DNA from: Microcaldota archaeon
Lineage (GTDB): Archaea > Micrarchaeota > Micrarchaeia > Micrarchaeales > CABMGC01
Direction of reading: 5' to 3'
DNA length: 21,579 bases
Assembly (NCBI GenBank): GCA_027449585.1
Contig: DAIDLJ010000004.1
Coordinates: forward strand, 1 to 21,579
The position numbers and the translations under genes are program-made. Below are positions 15,873 through 21,579 of the stretch, piece after piece. The notes beneath the pieces are model-generated. The model had not been told where the DNA came from. It made no database searches and saw nothing but the letters and a program-made list of their open reading frames with translations. How positions within the stretch are numbered: position 1 is the stretch's first letter; each line of letters starts with the position of its first letter.

Positions 15873-17036
15873 TCACGTATCTTTCTTTCCCATGCTCTCA
15901 AAATTCTTCCTTATGATCTCAACCTTACCCTTGACCTCATTTATCCTGTCCGATACCTTGTTTGCCCTATCCTCGACCGCCTCTACATTATCACCGGTCT
16001 TGACGTCCTGCTGGAGTTTTCTGAGCTCCGGAAGGATTCCTTCCCTCTGTTTTACCAGCTCGTCTATGCCGACCCTAAGCGAGGCTATCTGCGAGTTGAG
16101 CTCGGCGAGCTGACCAAGATCTTTCTTTATATCGTCTATCCTGGGCCTGATGGCATTCATCTGCACCTTTGAAAGCTCTATCTGCCTTGCCATCTCCGCC
16201 TTACCTGCCTCTATCTCATCAAGCGTCTTCTTTCCTATGCTATCCATCTGCCTTTGCAGTCTGGCCTGCTCTCTCTTGTAATCCTCACCGACTCTTTCGT
16301 ACTCCCTTATCTGCTTCTCATCGAAGCTCAGCACCTCGACAAGCTGCTCATGCTTCTCCTTTATGCTCTTTGATAGCGTGAGCGCGTTCTTCCTGTACTG
16401 GTAGACTGTCTGGTCCAGAGCCTTGTTCAGATCCGATATGTTCCTTTCGTAGGCCTTTAGCAGGTCGCGCAGCTCCTGCGATACTGCCTTGGCGTTGTTG
16501 GTGTCAAGCGAGAATCCGAGCAGCACCGATAGGTGCCCCCTTGCAGTGGCCACCTGTTCCTTAGATTTCTCGGACACCGTCTTGATGTAATTCGACCTGT
16601 CCGTTATGTCCTTTTCGATCTTTGCCATATTTGCGTCTATGCCATTTAGCTTGTCGAGCATTACCTTGGCATTTTTATACTTGGTGTTGAATATGTCGTC
16701 TATCTTGCCTATGGACTTCATGAACTCGTCAAGGTCAAGCGATATCTGGTCGACCGCAGCAAGATCAGAGGATATGAGCTCCTGCACCGAGGACTGCTTT
16801 GCCTGAGCAGTTTCCCTACTGGCCTTTGCTGCTCCGGTCATTGGTGCTAGAAAGAGCTTTCCTGACTTGTGGCTGATAAGCACGAGATTGGCCTTCTCGA
16901 GAACATTCGCCCATTCAAGAACCGCGGCTTCCCCGACCCCCAGTGCCGTGGCTATTACCGAGATATTGGTCTCGCCACGCTCGTTTAGATAGGTGACAAG
17001 GGCATCGATCCCTGTCTTAATCTCCTGGTCGGCCAT
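15873..17036 (-). CDS. Winged-helix plus long coiled-coil protein, unknown
   Basis: This 387-residue cytosolic protein has no membrane segment. Residues about 5-66 read as a winged helix: helix GIDALVTYLNERG, helix-turn-helix NISVIATALGVGEAAVLEWANVLEKA and a beta wing LVLISHKSGKLFLAP. Residues about 80-385 are almost wholly coiled coil with heptad-like Leu/Ile spacing and high Lys/Glu/Gln content. There is no ATPase or SMC hinge or head motif. It is the first gene of the pilus motor operon, so it could be a DNA-binding regulator or, as winged helices often do, a protein-binding scaffold that places the machine in the cell. Its stop lies seven bases before the ATPase start. I know of no named family. 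Confidence 0.75.
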   Translation of the reverse strand: MADQEIKTGIDALVTYLNERGETNISVIATALGVGEAAVLEWANVLEKANLVLISHKSGKLFLAPMTGAAKASRETAQAKQSSVQELISSDLAAVDQISLDLDEFMKSIGKIDDIFNTKYKNAKVMLDKLNGIDANMAKIEKDITDRSNYIKTVSEKSKEQVATARGHLSVLLGFSLDTNNAKAVSQELRDLLKAYERNISDLNKALDQTVYQYRKNALTLSKSIKEKHEQLVEVLSFDEKQIREYERVGEDYKREQARLQRQMDSIGKKTLDEIEAGKAEMARQIELSKVQMNAIRPRIDDIKKDLGQLAELNSQIASLRVGIDELVKQREGILPELRKLQQDVKTGDNVEAVEDRANKVSDRINEVKGKVEIIRKNFESMGKKDT

Positions 17037-17070
17037 CCCATCAGCAAACCCATAATTAAATCTTTAAGCT

Positions 17071-17080
17071 TATAATATTA
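17071..17080 (-). promoter_or_regulatory. TATA box of the pilus motor operon
   Basis: TAATATTATA on the minus strand is about 40 bases before the ATG at 17036. It predicts a start near 17049 and a leader of about 13 bases for the five-gene operon. Confidence 0.45.
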
Positions 17081-17213
17081 ACTAATTTAATACGTGCTTA
17101 ATATCTGCAAGTTTTCTCACCTGCCAAAAGGCCAATAGCATACCTGAACCTTGCCAATTACTCCCTTTTTGATATCCGCAATTGCATATTAGCTAAGAAC
17201 CTGGCAAACCCGG

Positions 17214-17233
17214 ATAGTATTAATATATACTAT
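17214..17233. repeat. Inverted repeat around a TATA-like site
   Basis: ATAGTAT (17214-17220) and its exact reverse complement ATACTAT (17227-17233) flank TAATAT. A seven-base perfect arm around a TATA-like core is the form expected of a dimeric regulator's operator, or it may be chance in AT-rich DNA. Confidence 0.35.
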
Positions 17234-17361
17234 TAGTCTCTCTAAATATCGATAACAAATTCATGCGCCACACGGTGCCAGTACTCTTTTTCATATCTAT
17301 GAAACGCCGTTTAAGTCCTGTCGATATAAATGCCAAGCCCCTAATTAAGCCTTCCCGAAAG

Positions 17362-17373
17362 ATATTTAAATAA
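17362..17373 (+). promoter_or_regulatory. TATA box of the VirB2-like operon
   Basis: ATATTTAAATAA is centred about 42 bases before the ATG at 17410, giving a start near 17394 and a leader of about 16 bases with no clear ribosome-binding site. Confidence 0.5.
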
Positions 17374-17409
17374 GATAATACTCTATATTCTCACAAAATG
17401 TTGATATAA

Positions 17410-17760
17410 ATGACAACAATAAATAGATACGTACTGTTGGCGCTCTCCCTTATGGGGTTTGTGACGCCACTGGTAATGGCAGCTTCGGCTTCAGTAATAG
17501 TGTCATCCAGCCTGTGTAACATAATTGGCAACATAAAGGCAGTTGTAGGATTCATCGCGCTTGCTCTTTTCATACTTGGAGGAGCATTCTATGCGGTGGC
17601 ACATATGCTTCCTGCAGCCGGCAACCTCAAGGGAAACCTTCAGGGCTGGTCGCTAGGAATGATAGTAGGAGGAATAGTAGGTCTCATAATAGTAATATCT
17701 GCGGGAGGAATAATCAATCTCGTGTACAGCGCAGGAGGCCTCGGCAGTGTCTCTTGCTAA
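17410..17760 (+). CDS. Two-helix secreted protein, VirB2/TrbC pilin-like
   Basis: This 116-residue protein has a Sec-type signal peptide (R6, hydrophobic 7-23, likely cut after VMA-24). The mature part has two long hydrophobic helices (about 38-66 and 80-106) joined by a short polar loop with a single lysine (GNLKGNLQG). Both helices are Gly/Ala-rich. This is the size and topology of VirB2/TrbC pilins and of the archaeal DNA-exchange pilins CedA1/TedC. It lacks the class III motif, so it does not belong to the type-IV-like pilus. Two cysteines, C36 just before the first helix and C116 as the last residue, could bridge. Similarity is of form, not proven homology. A holin-like or other small membrane protein is the alternative. 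Confidence 0.6.
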   Translation: MTTINRYVLLALSLMGFVTPLVMAASASVIVSSSLCNIIGNIKAVVGFIALALFILGGAFYAVAHMLPAAGNLKGNLQGWSLGMIVGGIVGLIIVISAGGIINLVYSAGGLGSVSC

Positions 17761-19627
17761 AGTAGAACACAACCAAAAAGGCAGAGATAAAAGGTCTCTG
17801 CTGTTTTTGGGCAATGAATCCAAATTTCTTATCCTTTCATTTATTCTTTTTGTCATAGCCACTGGCTACAATATACAAGCCTATTCAAATTTAGGTTCTG
17901 CAATAATGGTTGCATTCTCTGCGTCTATTTTCGCTTATTTAATATCTTATGGCCTGTCAAACAAGTTCCACCAGTTGAAGATCGCCTCATCTGCTCTTAT
18001 GGCGGCATCCCTTACCTTATTCATAATTGCAACATACATCCTCGCCAGTACCCAAAATACCCTGGCCAATTATCTCTCAATCGCAGAGTATCTTAGCGTG
18101 TACCTGCTTATACTTCTCCTCCTGTTCGCAGTTCTTCAAGTCTACTTTTATACAAGAGACTGGAGGATACGCACAATTGTAATAGTAATTGCAATAGCCT
18201 TAACGGCGCTGTATTTCTTCCACGGATTTGTCCAGTATCACGCCGATGACGAACTAATACTAAGTTATTACAATGTCAAGGCCCTGTTTTTAGGTTCAAA
18301 TCCTTACTCATTAAACTTCGCTCAACAGCTGGTTAACTACTCGCAAGGTGCAGGCGTAACCCTAAACACCAACGGATCCATAATAAGCTCTATGGATTAT
18401 CCGGCCCTCTATTTTCTTGCACAGATCCCATTTAATTTCCTAATATCCGGGCCCAAGCAGATTGTAGGGTTCTTTATGTCTTCTGAAGGGTTCGTATTCG
18501 CCCTGTTCTTCATCCTTTCCTACATGCTAATACAGGCCAAGATAAAGAATGCTAAGCCCAATTATCTTCTCTATATCTCTTTAGGCCTCTTTACCCTTAA
18601 TCTGCCTTCAATGATAGTAATACTAATGCTAGCTATTGTCATAATGCTGTATTCTGACATAGGTAGAAGATACGAGTGGCTGCTTTTGGGTATTGCAGCA
18701 TCGATGCAGGAGCAGCTCTGGTTTATGGTCCTGCTTTTCATAGCATACTCTGCCAATACTTATGGTAGGGAGCGAGGATTAAGGAATTTGATAGGAGCAT
18801 TCCTCGTATTTATTATCTTCAATGGTTATTTCATTGTCGTCAATCCCCACATATACTTGCGCAACTTCTTCGAGGTAACCAGCACCCCATATCCAAATTC
18901 CATTTCCACTATCGGATATTTGCTGGCCACCACATCCGGAGTTGCAATAAATTCATTCAACTACCTATTTGCCATCTCCATGGCGTTTGTATTTTTAATA
19001 TCCCTATATGTAAACAACAGAAAGACCATACCGCTGCTAAGCGCCATGCCATTCCTATTCATGGGGCATGCCCTTGAGATGTACTTCCTGCTGCCTCTTT
19101 GCGCTTTTGCCATAGTCTCAAATATGAGCGACAAGGAGCCTACTGCCAATTATCTTGCCAAGTCGCTGCACAAAACCGGTCTATTAAAGGCAGCGTATGC
19201 CTTGCTGTTTATTATACTGGCAATTGCCATGACTCACGTCGCCATGACGTCCCAGCAGTCTTACCAAAAAAACCTAGGTCTCAGGGCTGAAAACATGAGC
19301 ATATCTGGCCAGAACTTAAGCAACTTCTCCTACCACGCCCACCTTCTATACAACAAGGATGCGATATCAGACCTATACCTTATTGTGGAGGCCAATTCCA
19401 ATGGCAGCACAAGTTATTACGGCGTATTTAATAGCAGCATAATAAGCAACAGCATGAAATGCGGCTTTCCATGCTCAATCAATGTAAATTTGATAAGGCT
19501 CAACGGGTCCGGAAGCTACAATCTAACTGCAATGCTTCCTTCTAACATGCCCAAGCCCACATACCTCTCAATGATACTCTCCAACGGCCAATACTACTAT
19601 CAGTCCCAAGCAATAAGGTACGACTAG
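17747..19627 (+). CDS. GT-C-like membrane glycosyltransferase
   Basis: This 626-residue polytopic membrane protein has about a dozen hydrophobic segments between 25 and 490, then an outer domain of about 130 residues rich in N-x-S/T. The first external loop has QYHADDE (D167, D168, E169) followed by GSNPY (183-187) and MDYPALY (216-222). An acidic pair, a G-x-x-PY and a YP-x-L motif are typical of GT-C enzymes that use polyprenyl-phosphate sugars, for example the GT87 group. The reaction would be transfer of a sugar to a lipid or protein outside the membrane. The GTG start lies inside the previous gene (14-base overlap), and GGAGG about ten bases upstream supports it. Coupling to the pilin-like gene hints at pilin glycosylation. 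Confidence 0.68.
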   Translation: MSLAKVEHNQKGRDKRSLLFLGNESKFLILSFILFVIATGYNIQAYSNLGSAIMVAFSASIFAYLISYGLSNKFHQLKIASSALMAASLTLFIIATYILASTQNTLANYLSIAEYLSVYLLILLLLFAVLQVYFYTRDWRIRTIVIVIAIALTALYFFHGFVQYHADDELILSYYNVKALFLGSNPYSLNFAQQLVNYSQGAGVTLNTNGSIISSMDYPALYFLAQIPFNFLISGPKQIVGFFMSSEGFVFALFFILSYMLIQAKIKNAKPNYLLYISLGLFTLNLPSMIVILMLAIVIMLYSDIGRRYEWLLLGIAASMQEQLWFMVLLFIAYSANTYGRERGLRNLIGAFLVFIIFNGYFIVVNPHIYLRNFFEVTSTPYPNSISTIGYLLATTSGVAINSFNYLFAISMAFVFLISLYVNNRKTIPLLSAMPFLFMGHALEMYFLLPLCAFAIVSNMSDKEPTANYLAKSLHKTGLLKAAYALLFIILAIAMTHVAMTSQQSYQKNLGLRAENMSISGQNLSNFSYHAHLLYNKDAISDLYLIVEANSNGSTSYYGVFNSSIISNSMKCGFPCSINVNLIRLNGSGSYNLTAMLPSNMPKPTYLSMILSNGQYYYQSQAIRYD

Positions 19628-19662
19628 ACCTCTGGGCATATCTTTTTTAACTTTTAACCCAA

Positions 19663-20418
19663 ATGATTATCGGTGTGATATTGGCCGGAGTGCTCGAGGA
19701 ATCGTACGAGTTATATAGGGAGAAGATAAGCCTAATTCTTCTCTTCTCAATACCTTTCATAATAGCTTTTGCAATACCTATGCTCGCATCCCTCCCAACA
19801 TATCTTACCGCCGGAGCCATATTCCTAAGGAGCGCAAGCGTCTTCATCAACGGGAACATAAGCCAGCTTAGCCTTATAGTCATAACTATATCAACAATAT
19901 TCTCGCTTCTCTTCCTCAGCTTCGCTTTCGTGCTGATAAGCATGCTTGTGAAGTCCAAGAGGACCCACTCGAAGATAGGCATAATGGCGATGAAGAACAT
20001 AGAGTCCTACATCGGCAAGGTCTTCCTGGTATTCCTGATGTACACTGCCGCCATAGTCATAGTGAACATACTTGGATACTTTGTCGGCCTCTCCACTTTG
20101 CTCACCGGCCTTGTGGGCTTTGTACTCTTCGCGCTTCTCTTCTACGCGCCAAGCGCTATTGTGGTAGATGACAAGAGGATAGGCCGGGCGGTCAAGGACA
20201 GCATAAGGCTACTATTCAAGGAGCCGCAATACTTTGTGATCTGGCTTGTCCTGATAACTATTATAATCTCCGCACTAGACGTTGTCTGCATAGCGCTCTT
20301 TGGCACAGTCCTGTCAAAATATGTCGTCCTGGTGCTTAATTCGCTGCTCATTGTCCCGTATTTCGTAATATTCCAGGCGGAGGCCTACATGGACACCTTC
20401 AGGCTGCTGAGGCACTGA
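19663..20418 (+). CDS. Polytopic membrane protein, YciC/DUF975-like form
   Basis: This protein of about 251 residues has six likely membrane helices (about 23-45, 67-95, 117-138, 140-162, 190-216 and 220-240). EESYELYREK near the start and the cytoplasmic stretch DDKRIGRAVKDSIRLLFKEP (about 168-187) recall a broad family of prokaryotic membrane proteins (YciC/DUF975-like) with no agreed function. The ATG at 19663 is the first start, but GTG or TTG codons at 19675, 19681 and 19690 are also in frame. GGTGTGAT at 19672-19679 would serve the last of these, giving a protein beginning right before LEESYELYRE. A T-rich stretch upstream (19640-19655) could hold a promoter. Confidence 0.6.
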   Translation: MIIGVILAGVLEESYELYREKISLILLFSIPFIIAFAIPMLASLPTYLTAGAIFLRSASVFINGNISQLSLIVITISTIFSLLFLSFAFVLISMLVKSKRTHSKIGIMAMKNIESYIGKVFLVFLMYTAAIVIVNILGYFVGLSTLLTGLVGFVLFALLFYAPSAIVVDDKRIGRAVKDSIRLLFKEPQYFVIWLVLITIIISALDVVCIALFGTVLSKYVVLVLNSLLIVPYFVIFQAEAYMDTFRLLRH

Positions 20419-20421
20419 TCT

Positions 20422-20431
20422 CTTTATAAAG
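20422..20431 (+). promoter_or_regulatory. TATA box before the VirB6-like gene
   Basis: CTTTATAAAG is a perfect ten-base palindrome and a good archaeal TATA box. It lies 32-41 bases before the ATG at 20463, predicting a start near 20453 and a leader of about ten bases. Confidence 0.5.
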
Positions 20432-20462
20432 ATTTTTAAGCTTCTGTGAGTCAACTATATTC

Positions 20463-21579
20463 ATGCGAATAAGGTCATGGTGGCTTCTTCCATTATTTTT
20501 CTTTATATTGTCAAATATCGTTAATGCTACAGGCTCAAGCATACTAATTCCTCCAGTATGCCAGCCTAGTTTTGACTGGAGCAAGATATCCATTGCAAGC
20601 TCCACTGTCGGCCCTGCGCTGGCCCTTCTTGCGCTGACCGTTTCATTCGATGTTGTTGCAATCGGTTATGCCTTAAGTCGGCTCTTTCCAAATGCCGGAA
20701 TACGTAGCTGGATACAAGGGGAGTACTGGGAGATAATGAAATCGGCAATAATAATTGTAGCCATATTCGGTGCCATATCCTTTGTAGGAAACCTCTCTTA
20801 TCTGCTGGTTCCAAACATTGTGTCCTCGCCGATATCATATCACGGCGGCGTGGTCGATACAACTCCCCTAATAGCCGGAGCAGAAGGATACCTGTGCATG
20901 GTGAATTCGAATCTGAACAACACTTGGAACGAACTTGGCATTATGGCGGAAGGCACTGGCGTATGGTCCACGCTGCAGGTTGGATTCAAGATCCCAATAC
21001 CGCTTGTCATACTATCACTTGAGGATGGCGTATACTTCCTGCCTTTCGGAAACTGGCTCCTGCAGACGGGAAACTTCTTCATATCCCCTTACGGTTCAAT
21101 AATAAACGACCTTATAAACTTCGTGCTCTTTCCATTCACCGCCTTCACCCTGGGTCTTATAACTACCCTTCCTGCGCTCGCATACGTGGGCCTCACTTTC
21201 TTTATACCCCTTGGACTGATATTCCGCGCATTTCCATTCATAAGGGGCATAGGCGGCACATTAATAGCAATAGGGCTTGGTCTTTGCCTTGTTATTCCTT
21301 CAGTATTTGTCCTATTCAACTATCAGGTAACCTCAATACTTTCAAATACCATCCCAATAGTGCAGCCAAATCCCGCAACATCGAATCTTGGAATAAGCAA
21401 TTGCAAATTCCCAACCATATTCGGCACTGCGATCTGCACCGGCCTAAACCTTGCTCTAAGCACGTTCAATTTTGCATCTGGGTTTATTTACGACCTCTGG
21501 GCCGCCCTTCCAATCTTTAGCACAGATGCGATATATATCTACATGAATAAGATATTCATATATGGGATATATGTGATAT
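20463..21579 (+). CDS. Large membrane protein, VirB6/CedA-like, runs off window
   Basis: An open frame of 372 codons continues past the right edge. The N-terminus (MRIRSWW, then hydrophobic to about 21) looks like a signal peptide, followed by a short outer stretch with PPVCQP. Hydrophobic segments lie at about 49-71, 90-115, 210-245, 246-262, 267-290 and 355-372. Between the second and third is a long external region (about 116-200) with many N, G and P residues. A conserved-looking turn, FRAFPFIRGIGG (about 257-268), sits between two helices. Signal, outer loop and a block of helices resemble VirB6/TrbL channel proteins of type IV secretion and archaeal CedA. The nearby VirB2-like gene strengthens this. 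No sequence motif proves it, and the end is missing. Confidence 0.62.
   Translation, partial: MRIRSWWLLPLFFFILSNIVNATGSSILIPPVCQPSFDWSKISIASSTVGPALALLALTVSFDVVAIGYALSRLFPNAGIRSWIQGEYWEIMKSAIIIVAIFGAISFVGNLSYLLVPNIVSSPISYHGGVVDTTPLIAGAEGYLCMVNSNLNNTWNELGIMAEGTGVWSTLQVGFKIPIPLVILSLEDGVYFLPFGNWLLQTGNFFISPYGSIINDLINFVLFPFTAFTLGLITTLPALAYVGLTFFIPLGLIFRAFPFIRGIGGTLIAIGLGLCLVIPSVFVLFNYQVTSILSNTIPIVQPNPATSNLGISNCKFPTIFGTAICTGLNLALSTFNFASGFIYDLWAALPIFSTDAIYIYMNKIFIYGIYVI

Larger units (their letters stand above)
17037..17409. other. Divergent promoter region, 373 bases without a gene
   Basis: This AT-rich gap separates the pilus motor operon (-) from the VirB2-like operon (+). It contains a TATA element for each side, plus a third TATA-like site inside a perfect inverted repeat at 17214-17233. 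I find no credible reading frame or tRNA. A short RNA starting near 17250 from the third TATA site is possible, but nothing folds convincingly. Confidence 0.6.

Noticed and set aside
15866..15901. Upstream ATG for the secretion ATPase
   Set aside because: It overlaps the upstream coding region. The ATG at 15865 has a GTGAT site six bases ahead and follows the stop by seven bases.
11701..17036. Archaellum operon
   Set aside because: No archaellin or FlaF/G/H/X genes are present, and the platform is split in two. An unspecified archaeal pilus motor is the safer call.
7..21579. Mobile element or integration boundary
   Set aside because: No transposase, integrase, terminal inverted repeats or direct repeat of the tRNA 3' end was found. 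The VirB-like genes alone do not show a mobile element.

Overview
The window looks like archaeal chromosome. Several genes have TATA elements about 25 bases upstream of very short or absent leaders. Ribosome-binding sites, where visible, are GTGAT or GGTG-like. A tRNA-Cys has no encoded CCA. A cluster of secreted proteins begins with archaeal class III (type IV prepilin-like) signal sequences. RpiB, single-domain TadB/TadC-like pairs, LamG surface proteins and CBS-domain regulators together would fit a DPANN-type archaeon such as Micrarchaeota, but no marker here fixes the phylum. I saw no transposase, integrase or CRISPR array.

Layout: (1) 1-500, a RelB/RelE-type toxin-antitoxin pair. (2) 539-663, a possible short structured RNA with its own TATA box and a U-run, converging on rpiB. 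(3) 652-1110 (-), ribose-5-phosphate isomerase B, apparently leaderless. (4) 1182-1252 (-), tRNA-Cys(GCA). (5) 1327-2418 (+), a four-CBS protein ending in a domain that looks like the ribosome-hibernation fold S30AE/HPF. (6) 2428-11663 (+), five tightly packed genes with prepilin-like N-termini; three are very large and carry LamG domains, one of them with a beta-propeller as well. (7) 11701-17036 (-), a convergent, translationally coupled operon: winged-helix/coiled-coil protein, secretion ATPase, an unknown 209-residue protein and two T2SSF (TadB/TadC-like) membrane proteins. (8) 17410 to the right edge (+), a two-helix secreted protein resembling a VirB2/TrbC pilin, a GT-C-like membrane glycosyltransferase, a polytopic membrane protein and a large membrane protein running off the window that has the general character of VirB6/CedA.

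How it may work together: regions 6 and 7 make a coherent type-IV-pilus-like machine. The minus-strand operon supplies motor and platform, and the plus-strand operon supplies the exported subunits. The size and LamG content of those subunits suggest adhesion, perhaps to polysaccharide or another cell. The prepilin peptidase is not in the window. Region 8 may encode a second, unrelated surface apparatus of the type IV secretion/archaeal DNA-exchange kind (VirB2-like plus VirB6-like). This is inferred from topology and gene order. The decisive partner, a VirB4/HerA-like ATPase, would have to lie outside the window.
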